The notes under the pieces: generated by a model
The model's database searches: none
Told to the model about the DNA's origin: nothing
Seen by the model: the letters and a program-made list of their open reading frames with translations, nothing else
Translations under genes and position numbers: made by a program
Origin: Citrobacter amalonaticus
Lineage (GTDB): Bacteria; Pseudomonadota; Gammaproteobacteria; Enterobacterales; Enterobacteriaceae
NCBI RefSeq assembly: GCF_018252635.1
Contig: NZ_JAGTXM010000004.1
Coordinates: forward strand, 1-64,000
DNA: 64,000 nucleotides
Direction: 5' to 3'
Shown: positions 53,815 through 62,212 of the stretch, in pieces
How the letters are laid out: each line of letters begins with the position of its first letter
Numbering within the stretch: position 1 is the first letter of the stretch

Positions 53815-54621
53815 ATGAAAAAAGACGTTCATCAGGTAAAACAGCACCGTTGTGTGATCCGTGATGTTGAAACACTGTCGTTATATTCAGAGCGCGCTTT
53901 CCCGCGTCATTCTCATGATCAATTCGGCATCGGGCTTTTTAGCCAGGGAAGCCATCGCTCATGGAGTAATATCGGCAATGTCAATGCGGTAACAGGGGAT
54001 ATCATCATGGTCAATCCCGGTGAAATTCACGACGGGATCCCCGCTACGGGTCCGCGGGGTTGGCACATGCTGTATATCAATCCTGACGTCTTTATAAAAG
54101 AATGGAATACCAACTTATCGACAGGCGATTTGACCCTGAAACCGGTGGCTCACGATCCCGCACTTGGTTTGATGATTCGGCAGTTTTTTAGCCAGTCGAC
54201 TGCTGTTGAGCCGGACACCATGGCGATTGAAGAGATGCTCATGCGATGTCTGATGCAGGCCGGGCAACACCATACGCTATCTGCCGCGCAGCGTATCCCG
54301 TATTCTCCGACGGTTCGGCTGGTAAAAGAGTTCATCGATGATGCCCCGGAAGAAAACATTACCCTCGCGGGACTCGCCAACCTGTGCGATATCACCCGTT
54401 TCCAGCTCATTCGCTATTTTTCCCGGGAAGTGGGGATTACACCACATGCTTATCTTCTGCAGTCCCGGGTTCGGCTGGCAAAAAAACTCTTGTCACAAGG
54501 CAAGAGGACGGCTGATGTTGCGGCGATGGCCGGTTTTTCCGATCAGAGCCATCTCACTCATGCGTTTCAGAAACAGACGGGCTTAACACCGGGGCAATAC
54601 CGCTGCGCCGTGGTGAATTAA
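53815..54621 (+). CDS. AraC-family transcriptional regulator with cupin sensor domain
   Basis: A 268-residue regulator. The N-terminal AraC-binding cupin (about 20-110) shows FPRHSHDQFGIGLFSQGSHR and MVNPGEIHDGIPA. The two C-terminal HTHs (about 175-265) read LAGLANLCDITRFQLIRYFSREVGITPHAY and ADVAAMAGFSDQSHLTHAFQKQTGLTPGQYR. Effector unknown. It is followed by a LysE exporter 83 bp downstream, a common regulator-exporter pairing that suggests control of amino-acid efflux. It is separated from the autotransporter by a terminator, so it need not regulate it. Confidence 0.92.
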   Translation: MKKDVHQVKQHRCVIRDVETLSLYSERAFPRHSHDQFGIGLFSQGSHRSWSNIGNVNAVTGDIIMVNPGEIHDGIPATGPRGWHMLYINPDVFIKEWNTNLSTGDLTLKPVAHDPALGLMIRQFFSQSTAVEPDTMAIEEMLMRCLMQAGQHHTLSAAQRIPYSPTVRLVKEFIDDAPEENITLAGLANLCDITRFQLIRYFSREVGITPHAYLLQSRVRLAKKLLSQGKRTADVAAMAGFSDQSHLTHAFQKQTGLTPGQYRCAVVN

Positions 54622-54704
54622 CCATCTGCAATTTTCTACAAGATCTGCAGGCTTATCCTGATAAACACTGGCGCTCTTATGATGTGTTTACCAGAGATTA
54701 TATT

Positions 54705-55325
54705 ATGCAAATCAGTATTGAGTTCATCTTAACCTCATTTATTGTGATTATTTCACCAGGAACCGGTGCGATTTATACCATTGCGATGGGATTATCGCGA
54801 GGTGCAGCAATGAGCTTGCTGGCGGCCGTAGGGTGTACATTAGGGATAGTGCCACATATGTTGGCTGCTATAACAGGATTAGCCGCCATTTTCTATTCCA
54901 GTGAAATGGCATTCACTCTTATCAAATATGCCGGGGTCGTGTGGCTGTTGTACATGGCGTGGAATATCATAAAAGAAAAATCAACATTACAACCTGATGA
55001 TTGCGAAGTTTCTCAGTCAGGCGCGCAAGTCATTCTGCATGCCATATTTATCAATCTGTTAAATCCTAAGTTATCACTGTTCTTTTTGGCTTTCCTGCCC
55101 CAGTTTATTCAAACCACGTCTTCCACACCGGCAACCGATATGTTGATATTGAGCCTGATCTTCATGCTAATGACGCTGCTTGTGTTCATGGCTTATGGCA
55201 TATTTTCATCCTTCATGCGCAGGAAAGTATTAAACCACCCGACGATTTTGTCGGGACTACGGATCCTGTTTGCGTGTGGCTTCGTAAGTCTGGCGATTAA
55301 TTTATTACTAACCCAGCGTGGCTAG
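54705..55325 (+). CDS. LysE/RhtB-family amino-acid exporter
   Basis: A 206-residue inner-membrane translocator with about six helices. The family N-terminus is seen as FILTSFIVIISPGTGAIYTIAMGLSRG, with the helix-2 and helix-3 blocks GCTLGIVPHMLAAITGLAAIF and IKYAGVVWLLYMAWNIIK. Members export threonine, homoserine, lysine, arginine or analogues; the substrate here cannot be read. The ATG at 54705 is preferred over the in-frame one at 54684 since homologues start there. A stable hairpin follows in the transcript. Confidence 0.9.
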   Translation: MQISIEFILTSFIVIISPGTGAIYTIAMGLSRGAAMSLLAAVGCTLGIVPHMLAAITGLAAIFYSSEMAFTLIKYAGVVWLLYMAWNIIKEKSTLQPDDCEVSQSGAQVILHAIFINLLNPKLSLFFLAFLPQFIQTTSSTPATDMLILSLIFMLMTLLVFMAYGIFSSFMRRKVLNHPTILSGLRILFACGFVSLAINLLLTQRG

Positions 55326-55379
55326 TGTCAGTAATGTCAATGGCATGCTATTTCTTTAGCAGGGTTAGTTGTTGGAAAC

Positions 55380-55416
55380 GTTCTTGCAGTGTGATCTCTC
55401 ATCATGCTGCAAGAAC
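55380..55416 (+). repeat. 16-bp RNA hairpin in the exporter 3' region
   Basis: GTTCTTGCAG (55380-55389) pairs exactly with CTGCAAGAAC (55407-55416). Inside it two G-U wobbles and TGAT/ATCA extend the stem around a CTCTC loop. No T-run follows. It lies between the exporter stop and the converging RidA stop. The wobbles form only in plus-strand RNA. Confidence 0.75.
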
Positions 55417-55439
55417 AGTCGGTAACACGATAAGGAACA

Positions 55440-55802
55440 TTATCGGCAAGCAATGGCGTCAAGTTGAAACAACATTCCTGATACGCCACCGCGATGCGCA
55501 AATTCAGTCTGAATGGATTTTCTGGCCGGAAATTGACCATTAAAGCGTTGCTTCATGACTTTCTCCATGACAGGAATATCCCACACATCGCGGAACAGTG
55601 CGTCAATTTTCACTACTGACTCCAGCGTCAGGCCAATCGTGTTAAGCCTTTCACTCAAGTTATCAAATGCGCCATTGATTTGCGCCTCAATGGGTTGTCC
55701 GATATTTCCAATACAGTAACTCACATAGACAATATCGCCAGCCTCAACCAGCCCGGCAAGTGCCCAGTCTTCATTAATTTCATGCCTTGTTATTATGGCC
55801 AT
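55440..55802 (-). CDS. RidA (YjgF/YER057c/UK114)-family protein
   Basis: A 120-residue protein from the ATG at 55802 (MAIITRHEINEDWALAG). RidA proteins hydrolyse reactive enamine/imine intermediates from PLP enzymes. Family features seen are VSYCIGNIGQPIEAQINGAFDNLSERL and the segment VVKIDALFRDVWDIPVMEKVM. The hallmark Arg of the true RidA subgroup is near PARKSIQTEFA but the usual P-A-R-x3-x-V-x2 context is altered, so it may belong to the Rid2-7 groups, whose chemistry is less known. Upstream in-frame ATGs (to 55850) make the start uncertain. It converges on the exporter. Confidence 0.82.
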   Translation of the reverse strand: MAIITRHEINEDWALAGLVEAGDIVYVSYCIGNIGQPIEAQINGAFDNLSERLNTIGLTLESVVKIDALFRDVWDIPVMEKVMKQRFNGQFPARKSIQTEFAHRGGVSGMLFQLDAIACR

Positions 55803-56038
55803 AATGTTCACCATCATCCTTGGTTTTACATGATTCATCCCTGTCATCATACTATCTTCCTGCTATGTCGCAATAAATGAATATTTTGTGAAGGAAAAAT
55901 AAGAAAATTCAAATGATCTTGAAAATGTTGTTTTTTTTATACATTTTGAATGCGTTGACGTTGTCATTCCACTGCGCCTGATAGTGTACTTCTCAATTTT
56001 GGTAATAAATTAAAATTATTTTTTAGCAAGCGGGTTAG

Positions 56039-56245
56039 CTGTTAAGAAAAGGTAACGTATTTAAGTTTCTTATTATCAAAAGTAATAGCCTGGTTTTTGT
56101 CCCGGTACCGCTACTGAAAAGAAGCTATCTCAGAAAAATATCTCTAAGCAGTTCTCTGCGCATTTTTATTTTTTGTGTATTGATGGTTTGTGTCATTAAT
56201 ATGTTTCTTACAAATCAGTCGCTTGAGCGTCTCACTTTTCCTTGA
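56039..56245 (+). pseudogene. Possible remnant of a membrane-protein gene
   Basis: A 68-codon frame, open from a stop at 56036 to a TGA at 56243-56245, with no ATG until 56183 and no ribosome-binding site there. It encodes a basic stretch (LLKRSYLRKISLSSS), then a hydrophobic helix (LRIFIFCVLMVCVINMFLTNQ) and a short tail. This looks like the N-terminal anchor of a membrane sensor or enzyme whose remainder is missing. No family is recognised, and chance cannot be excluded. Confidence 0.3.
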
Positions 56246-56323
56246 GATGGCTGATGTTTTTCATTTAAGGTTGTTTAAGGCTATTTAAAATGACAATTTA
56301 AGATATTTACAGCAATAATCGCT

Positions 56324-56352
56324 ATCACAAAGACAGTAAGTGTCTTTGTGAT
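56324..56352. promoter_or_regulatory. Perfect 12-bp inverted repeat upstream of the LuxR-type gene
   Basis: ATCACAAAGACA and TGTCTTTGTGAT are exact reverse complements separated by GTAAG. The dyad ends 63 bp before the proposed start of the LuxR-type regulator, suiting an operator. There is no T-run for a terminator. TCACA/TGTGA halves are present but 19 bases apart, so it is not a standard CRP site. Confidence 0.7.
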
Positions 56353-56415
56353 GTGTTTGTCTATTCTTTCAGCTTAGATTCTCAGGAATGTCGCTATTAC
56401 GAATGGAGTAAATCA

Positions 56416-56931
56416 ATGATGCATATATTCTCATATGATCAGTATTTTATTGCCGGTTTGCAGCAAATACTGTTTTTTACCGGATTTGACAAATCACATG
56501 ATATTGTTGTTTTTGATCCGGGCGGAGGCACCATTTATATTACAAATAGCGCTGAATGCCTTCGAGCGGAAACAACCGATACATTAGCTCATTTTACACA
56601 AATACGATGCTATTCCTTGACCCGGAACGCACCTTTGACTGAGTACTTTTACGTGCTGGATAAGCTAAAACAGAATAAGCAAATCCCTTTGCATACCCGG
56701 TCATTGTCGAACAGAGAACGGATAATCATTGAATATTATCTGGCGGGGTTCGGAAAGCGTGCAATTGCACGAATGATGCTGCTCAGCGAAGGGGCTATCA
56801 GCAATAGCCAGTTAAGAGCACTCCGGAAAATGAATATGAAAAATATGCCATTGTTTCTGCAGGTTATACGTAACTGGTGCGCATTCAGAACGCAATATTC
56901 TTGTGAATGCAATATCACCTTTCTGCCCTAG
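56416..56931 (+). CDS. LuxR/GerE-type transcriptional regulator
   Basis: A 171-residue regulator starting at tandem ATGs (56416/56419) behind GGAG at 56405; the open frame begins at 56353. The N-terminal half (MMHIFSYDQYFIAGLQQILFFTG) resembles the degenerate receiver-like domain of small enteric LuxR regulators that lack a clear phosphorylation site. The C-terminal HTH (about 97-145) reads LSNRERIIIEYYLAGFGKRAIARMMLLSEGAISNSQLRALRKMNMK in parts. Such genes accompany fimbriae and adhesins. Target unknown; the 12-bp dyad upstream may be its autoregulatory site. Confidence 0.75.
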   Translation: MMHIFSYDQYFIAGLQQILFFTGFDKSHDIVVFDPGGGTIYITNSAECLRAETTDTLAHFTQIRCYSLTRNAPLTEYFYVLDKLKQNKQIPLHTRSLSNRERIIIEYYLAGFGKRAIARMMLLSEGAISNSQLRALRKMNMKNMPLFLQVIRNWCAFRTQYSCECNITFLP

Positions 56932-57220
56932 GACTTAAGAATTATCGATTATTCCATTAGGCACCATGCTCAGAGGTCGACATGGTGATGACAACGCTGT
57001 GTATTCAGTGAAAAGTAGTGACAAAAGCGGGATGTTATGTCATCAATCAGGATATCTTTGAGGATGAAAGCAATTAAAGCAACATTCAAAAAAAAGACAT
57101 CATTGATACCCCAAATTTAATCATGCCTTGAAAAACGACGCTGAGATCGTGCGAACGATACTCGTGATCAAAAACTGTTTTTTTGGGAGGGGGAACAGGA
57201 CGTATCCAAAGGACATGGCG

Positions 57221-57994
57221 ATGAAATTGTACTTAATTAATGGCACGGTAGAGTTCCATCCACAGACCCGAAGCCTGAAAAATCAATTAACTGGAGAGGT
57301 TGTTTATCTGCAACAGCCTGCCACGGCATGTTTCCTTTATCTTATTTTGAATCAGGGTAGGGTTATCGCGCAAAAAGAACTGGTAAACGAAGGCTGGAAA
57401 GCACGTGATGTTGTGACCATGCCAAATACGTTTTATCAGACTATTTTAACATTGCGTAAGGCACTGGAAGAGATTGGATTACCAAGACATATGGTAAAAA
57501 CCATTTCCCGGCAAGGATTAATATTGTCATCAGACATTGTGATCGAACCGCTTTCTCTTCCCGGTCTTGCTGTTTCTGAAAGCTCAGCAATCAAAACGGT
57601 AACCAGTGAAAAAGAATTTTCCGAAAATATTCTACCTAACAAATCCCGTTGGCTACATATTGGAATATCCTTTTTCTTTATTATGACGTTAATAAACTGC
57701 ATGTTCATGTATCAGAATCGATTAAACATGCCATTTCAGAATTATGTGACGCTGCCCATGGGTAAGAAAAACGACAATCGCTGCCATGTTTATTATGGAG
57801 TGACGCAGTCGGTGATAGATAATTACACTACGCTAATAAAAAAGCATCCGCATTTTTGCCAGGACAACAATTATATTTTTCTCTCTGACTACGCTAAAAC
57901 CGGACGTTCTGTGGTATTTGTGTGTAGCAAAGATGTTCGATCTGACACTGCGGCATTTTGTTCATCTCATTTTTTCTGGAATCTTAGCCAATGA
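57221..57994 (+). CDS. ToxR/CadC-like membrane-bound winged-helix regulator (MarT-like)
   Basis: A 257-residue one-component regulator. The cytoplasmic OmpR/PhoB-type winged helix (about 1-105) is recognisable in LKNQLTGEVVYLQQPATACF, LILNQGRVIAQKELVNEGW and TFYQTILTLRKALEEIGLPRHMVKTISRQG. A single membrane helix (WLHIGISFFFIMTLINCMFMY, about 144-164) leads to a periplasmic domain of about 90 residues with four Cys. I prefer the ATG at 57221 because AAAGGA lies seven bases before it; the open frame runs from a TTG at 57128. It overlaps the next gene by 4 bp (ATGA). Salmonella MarT has this layout and partner. Confidence 0.82.
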   Translation: MKLYLINGTVEFHPQTRSLKNQLTGEVVYLQQPATACFLYLILNQGRVIAQKELVNEGWKARDVVTMPNTFYQTILTLRKALEEIGLPRHMVKTISRQGLILSSDIVIEPLSLPGLAVSESSAIKTVTSEKEFSENILPNKSRWLHIGISFFFIMTLINCMFMYQNRLNMPFQNYVTLPMGKKNDNRCHVYYGVTQSVIDNYTTLIKKHPHFCQDNNYIFLSDYAKTGRSVVFVCSKDVRSDTAAFCSSHFFWNLSQ

Positions 57995-58455
57995 GTAAAA
58001 ATACGGCTGTATTACTCCTGGTTTGTTTTTTCAGCACAACAGCGATTACCGGTGCTTATCTGTTATATATGCTATTTAAACCGTCCTACCTGGATTGTAT
58101 TGGCGATGCTGACTGGAATGTTGGTGATGCACGTTTCGTGGGCGTGGTTTCCTATCAGATGTACAAGCGAGAAGGACTGGCCGTCATTACGGGTAAAGTC
58201 GATGGCGAGACAAAGATTAATGTCAATCGACTGGTCTATTTTAACTATACCCAGCAGTTCAGAACGCGGATTCTACATACAGTGCGCATAGTCAAAACCT
58301 TTTCCGATACCGTGACTGATGAAAAGCTCGAAAAGATATTATCTCAATTCTTTCTGAAGAAAGGTGGAGAATTGACCCTTACCGTGGATGAGTATCAATC
58401 CGCATATGTCTTTTCAAACGCCAATGTGCCATATCTGTTTTGCAGGAAGAAATGA
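57991..58455 (+). CDS. FidL-like small membrane-anchored protein
   Basis: A 154-residue protein. An N-terminal membrane helix (VLLLVCFFSTTAITGAYLLYMLF, about 7-29) tethers a periplasmic domain. Its two Cys are at the start (YLDCIGDADW) and the very end (YLFCRKK) and could form a disulfide. It is translationally coupled to the winged-helix regulator. The pairing and layout fit FidL, the partner encoded with MarT in Salmonella SPI-3, and by analogy ToxS of ToxRS, which stabilises the regulator's periplasmic domain. Function is inferred from context. Confidence 0.75.
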   Translation: MSKNTAVLLLVCFFSTTAITGAYLLYMLFKPSYLDCIGDADWNVGDARFVGVVSYQMYKREGLAVITGKVDGETKINVNRLVYFNYTQQFRTRILHTVRIVKTFSDTVTDEKLEKILSQFFLKKGGELTLTVDEYQSAYVFSNANVPYLFCRKK

Positions 58456-58563
58456 TGAGTAGAATTGCAGCCACATGTGAGGTACCCCACGCGGCAATCA
58501 GTATCCGTTTCCTCGTTCGCCATGTAAGATAGCCGCTGGCGAGAGTGTTTACCGAGGACAAGT

Positions 58564-59232
58564 ATGATGAAAACGGGACCGTTGAACGAAAGTGAACTGG
58601 AGTGGCTGGATGATGTGCTGACCAAGTACAACACTGAACATGCCATTCTGGACGTGGCAGAACTGGATGGACTGCTGACGGCTGTACTCAGTTCACCACG
58701 TGAAATTGAGCCAGAGCAGTGGCTGGTTGCCGTATGGGGTGGGGCGCAATATGTGCCGCGCTGGTCCTCTGAAAAAGAGATGACGCGTTTTATGAATCTC
58801 GCTTTCCAGCATATGGCGGACACGGCTGACCGGTTAAATGATTTTCCTGAACAGTTTGAGCCACTGTTTGGTCTTCGCGAAATTGAAGGGCGTGAGATCA
58901 CGATTGTGGAAGAGTGGTGTTTCGGCTATATGCGCGGCGTCGCGCTTTCCGATTGGTCTGCGCTACCTGACACCCTTAAACCGGCGCTGGATGCTATTGC
59001 GCTGCATGGTACAGAAGAGAATTTCGAGGTGGTTGAGAAAATGACCCCGGAAGCCTTTGAAGAGAGCGTGGAGGCGATTCGCCTCGCGGCGCTGGATCTC
59101 CATGCTTACTGGATGGCGCACCCGCAGGAAACGCCGGCGCAGGTACCAGTGAAAGCGGAAGTAAAAGTAGGTCGCAACGATCCGTGTCCGTGTGGCAGCG
59201 GCAAAAAATATAAGCAGTGCTGTCTGCACTAA
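58564..59232 (+). CDS. yecA: UPF0149/SEC-C protein YecA
   Basis: A 222-residue cytoplasmic protein. UPF0149 domain (about 8-185) followed by a C-terminal SEC-C metal-binding motif ([16 protein letters not shown]). YecA has been reported to associate with ribosomes or the Sec machinery through this metal-binding domain; its exact role is unsettled. Two adjacent ATGs allow a one-residue shift. It marks the return to backbone after the island. A terminator follows. Confidence 0.95.
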   Translation: MMKTGPLNESELEWLDDVLTKYNTEHAILDVAELDGLLTAVLSSPREIEPEQWLVAVWGGAQYVPRWSSEKEMTRFMNLAFQHMADTADRLNDFPEQFEPLFGLREIEGREITIVEEWCFGYMRGVALSDWSALPDTLKPALDAIALHGTEENFEVVEKMTPEAFEESVEAIRLAALDLHAYWMAHPQETPAQVPVKAEVKVGRNDPCPCGSGKKYKQCCLH

Positions 59233-59234
59233 TG

Positions 59235-59262
59235 AGAAAGGGGCCAACGCCCCTTTTCTTTA
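59235..59262. terminator. Bidirectional terminator between yecA and tyrP
   Basis: AAAGGGGC-caac-GCCCCTTTTCTTT between convergent genes; both flanks can supply a U-run. Confidence 0.88.
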
Positions 59263-60471
59263 TCCCACTTCGGGCAGCAGCCCGGCGGCTATTAAAAATT
59301 GCACGCCAATCACCACAATACCGCACATAAACACCAGCACCAGAGCGGGACGTCCGCCCAGTACACGGTAGCCCGCCTGCGGATTCTGTTTACGACTCTG
59401 CCATGCCAACAGCGAAGGGATAATCAGCGCCAGTATCGCCAGCGCGACACCGGCATAGCCCAGCGCCATCACAAAACCACGCGGATAGAAGAGGGCGAAG
59501 GCCAGCGGCGGCAGAAAGGTAATCGCGCCCGTTTGCATCCGGCCAGCGGCTGTATTGCGGCGCTGAAACAGATCGGCCAGATAATCGAACAGCCCCAGTG
59601 CCACGCCAAGGAAGGAGGTCGCCAGCGCTAAGTCAGCAAAAAGGTGCACTGCCAGCTCAACGTGCGGCGAGGCAACAACTTCCCGTAGCGCCTGCAATAA
59701 ACCATTCAACCCGGCATGATTGGCCAGCAGCCCCATAAACGTCGTTGAGTTGATGCTGCCGAGCGTCGCCAGTTGCCAGAAAATATAGGCCACTAACGGA
59801 ATCGCGCTGCCGATAATAAACACCCATCGCAGTTTGCGAATGTTACCTTCCATGTAGCTCACGATGCTGGGAACGCTGCCGTGAAAGCCGAAAGAGGTGA
59901 AAATGACCGGGATAGCTGAAAGTGCCAGCCCTTGCTCAAGCGGCAGGGTCAGAAGATTGACTTTATGAATGTGCGGCATCAGAAGCGCCAGCATTACCAC
60001 CAGGAAGATGATCTTGGCGCTGAACAGAAAGCGATTGAACAGATCGACCAGCGAAGTGCCGACACAGACGACGCCGCCGGCAACAAAGGTGAACAGCAGG
60101 ACGCCAACCGTGGGCGACATCTGCGCGCCGGTCCAGTCGCTGATACTGGAGGCGAGCAATTCACCTGCGCCGCTGATGTAGGCTGCGGTCAGCGCGTACA
60201 TCAGGAACATCATACTAAAACCGGTTATCCATTGTCCGTAGCGTCCCAGATAGCGTTTGGCCAGCGTGCCTAGTCCTGTGTCTGCCGGGACATGCTGATA
60301 CACTTCAAGCAGCAACAGCGCGGTGTAACACATCAATGCCCACAACCCAATCAATAACGCAAAAGTGACGCCAAAACCGACCCCGGCAGCCGCCAAAGGC
60401 ATCGCCAGCATCCCTGCGCCAATCGTGGTGCCCGCTACGATGAAAACACTTCCCAGAGTTCTATTCTTCAC
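59260..60471 (-). CDS. tyrP: Tyrosine-specific transporter TyrP
   Basis: A 403-residue HAAAP-family proton symporter with 11 helices. It starts [27 protein letters not shown], the typical first-helix motif, with [17 protein letters not shown] in helix 5-6. It imports tyrosine across the inner membrane. TyrR control is expected; a TyrR-like box is at 60563-60580. Confidence 0.96.
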   Translation of the reverse strand: MKNRTLGSVFIVAGTTIGAGMLAMPLAAAGVGFGVTFALLIGLWALMCYTALLLLEVYQHVPADTGLGTLAKRYLGRYGQWITGFSMMFLMYALTAAYISGAGELLASSISDWTGAQMSPTVGVLLFTFVAGGVVCVGTSLVDLFNRFLFSAKIIFLVVMLALLMPHIHKVNLLTLPLEQGLALSAIPVIFTSFGFHGSVPSIVSYMEGNIRKLRWVFIIGSAIPLVAYIFWQLATLGSINSTTFMGLLANHAGLNGLLQALREVVASPHVELAVHLFADLALATSFLGVALGLFDYLADLFQRRNTAAGRMQTGAITFLPPLAFALFYPRGFVMALGYAGVALAILALIIPSLLAWQSRKQNPQAGYRVLGGRPALVLVFMCGIVVIGVQFLIAAGLLPEVG

Positions 60472-60562
60472 GCTTTACACTGTCCCAGAGATAAACAACG
60501 GTTAAATCTGCGGCGCAGGGTAAGACAAAACGTTATTTTCGTCAAATGACCGTTACATAGAC

Positions 60563-60580
60563 TGTATAAAAATGTTTACG
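60563..60580. promoter_or_regulatory. TyrR-like box upstream of tyrP
   Basis: TGTATAAAAATGTTTACG resembles the TyrR consensus TGTAAA-N6-TTTACA with two mismatches. It lies about 90-110 bp upstream of tyrP, in the divergent gap to yecH. Confidence 0.5.
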
Positions 60581-60664
60581 ATGGCTGAATGCGCACAACC
60601 TGCGTTAGCGCAAAGCAGTGGATGGCGTATCGCCGTAGGCTACACACTTTATTGAGGAGGAATG

Positions 60665-60904
60665 ATGGATTCTGTACACGGTCACGAAGTGCTGAATATG
60701 ATGATTGAGTCAGGTGAGCGCTATTCTACGGCTAGCCTCGAAGCCGCGATTAAGGCGCGGTTTGGTGAAGCGGCGCGTTTTCATACCTGTTCAGCGTCGG
60801 ACATGACGGCGGGTGAACTGGTAGCGTTTCTGGCAGCGAAAGGGAAATTTATCGCTCAGGATGACGGTTTCTCTACGCACGAAAGCAAGATCTGCCGTCA
60901 TTAA
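60665..60904 (+). CDS. yecH: Small conserved protein YecH
   Basis: A 79-residue DUF2492 protein (MDSVHGHEVLNMMIESGERY ... HESKICRH), with His/Cys residues suggesting metal binding but unknown function. The second ATG (60665) matches E. coli and is better spaced from GAGGAGG. It is divergent from tyrP and convergent with ftnA. Confidence 0.93.
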   Translation: MDSVHGHEVLNMMIESGERYSTASLEAAIKARFGEAARFHTCSASDMTAGELVAFLAAKGKFIAQDDGFSTHESKICRH

Positions 60905-60906
60905 GA

Positions 60907-60933
60907 AAACGGTGAGGAATGTCCTCACCGTTG
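60907..60933. terminator. Bidirectional terminator between yecH and ftnA
   Basis: AACGGTGAGGA and TCCTCACCGTT form a perfect 11-bp stem with a 3-base loop between the convergent stops. Confidence 0.8.
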
Positions 60934-60937
60934 ACGA

Positions 60938-61435
60938 TTAATTTGCGGTATCGAGTGTAGACAGCTCTTTATCGATAAAATACAAACCTTCGCCGCTTTT
61001 TCCTGCCAGCGTTAATTTATCAATCACCGATTTAAACAATTTCTCTTCTTCATGCTGTTCGGCAACATACCATTGCAGGAAGTTAAAAGTTGGATAATCC
61101 TGACTGGTCATCGCGGCATGCGCCAGTTCGTTAATTTTCTGGGTGATCAATTGTTCGTGTTCGTAAGTCACACGGAACAACTCATCCAGCGATGTATATT
61201 CAGCAAAAGGCGATGAGACGGTTTTAATGCGTGGCAGGCTGCCGGTATCGGTCAGATAGTCAAACAGACGCTGCATGTGCGTCATCTCTTCCTGTGCGTG
61301 GCGACGCAGGAACGCGGCGGCCCCTTCAAAACTGTGGTAGCTGCACCAGGCACTCATCTGCTGATAGAGCAGGGAGGAATATAATTCCAGGTTCATTTGC
61401 TCATTCAGTTTGTCGATCATTTCTGTTTTCAGCAT
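60938..61435 (-). CDS. ftnA: Bacterial ferritin FtnA
   Basis: A 165-residue non-haem ferritin forming a 24-mer iron store. Ferroxidase residues are visible: Glu17 in [12 protein letters not shown], the E-x2-H pattern in [15 protein letters not shown] and Glu94 region in [19 protein letters not shown]. The start [15 protein letters not shown] at 61435 is used; five extra codons upstream are not conserved. Confidence 0.97.
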   Translation of the reverse strand: MLKTEMIDKLNEQMNLELYSSLLYQQMSAWCSYHSFEGAAAFLRRHAQEEMTHMQRLFDYLTDTGSLPRIKTVSSPFAEYTSLDELFRVTYEHEQLITQKINELAHAAMTSQDYPTFNFLQWYVAEQHEEEKLFKSVIDKLTLAGKSGEGLYFIDKELSTLDTAN

Positions 61436-61617
61436 GGCTTCGCTCCACAAAATTCATAAATATGTTGATGTGGCGTCACTATAATTTGTTATTTAATTAT
61501 TTGCAAAAGGTAAAATAATAAATTTAATTATTAAAAATACGAATGGGAATAAAACGCATTTGCGCTATAAAATAATTAACGCGAAATAATACAGGCCAGC
61601 CAATACTGGCCCGTAAA

Positions 61618-61953
61618 TTAATAATAATGAGGTACCGCTTGCGAAATGGCGATGCCCTGACATTGCCAGGAAAGGGTGATTTTCGTGTTCATACACAGGG
61701 AGCCTGCATAAACGCTACAGGTACTGACGGGTTGACCGAATGACTGGGCGCCGGCATAGCCGAGTTGCTGACACGCGCGCGTGGCGGTGCCCTGGGCAAT
61801 ATAGTCATCGGTATGGGCGTTTTGCAGCATCGCCTGATCGTAACTCAACCGTACTACGCCGGTCGTTGCGCTGACATCACTCACCTGTGCCTGTCTGTTG
61901 ATCGAGCACCCCGTCAGGAGTATCAGTGAGAGGGCAATAAAAAGAGTCTTCAT
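61618..61953 (-). CDS. yecR: Lipoprotein YecR
   Basis: A 111-residue lipoprotein. Lipobox LLTGC, cleavage before Cys16. YecR-type periplasmic domain with four further Cys (ACQQLGYAG, STCSVYAGSLCMN, SWQCQG). E. coli yecR is expressed with the flagellar regulon, but its role is unknown. Confidence 0.92.
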   Translation of the reverse strand: MKTLFIALSLILLTGCSINRQAQVSDVSATTGVVRLSYDQAMLQNAHTDDYIAQGTATRACQQLGYAGAQSFGQPVSTCSVYAGSLCMNTKITLSWQCQGIAISQAVPHYY

Positions 61954-62212
61954 GGTATCGCTCTGAATGTTCGGTGATACGCTATCCTAATTCACACATC
62001 GGCGTTTCAATGGCCTGAATAACTTATAGATCAGCAACGACTAATCCACACGACGATGGACGTTTCGCGGTCAACTGAGGAAAATGTGAAACTGCTCCTC
62101 ATTTTTAAAACCATCTTTCATAAAATTTGAAAGTATGTTTGCTAAGTAGTACTGTGCGGTATCGTGATGATTCAAGGCGGGACTTCCCGCATCGCATTCA
62201 GGAGAAGACAGA

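Larger units (their letters stand above)
55803..56415. other. Gap between RidA-like and LuxR-like genes
   Basis: About 600 bp of AT-rich DNA. It holds two notable items listed separately: an open frame without ATG that encodes a membrane-helix-like stretch (56039-56245) and a perfect 12-bp dyad (56324-56352). Nothing else is supported. Confidence 0.5.

Noticed and set aside
56324-56352. Reading the 12-bp dyad as a CRP site
   Set aside because: The TCACA/TGTGA halves have the wrong order and spacing for CRP (consensus TGTGA-N6-TCACA).
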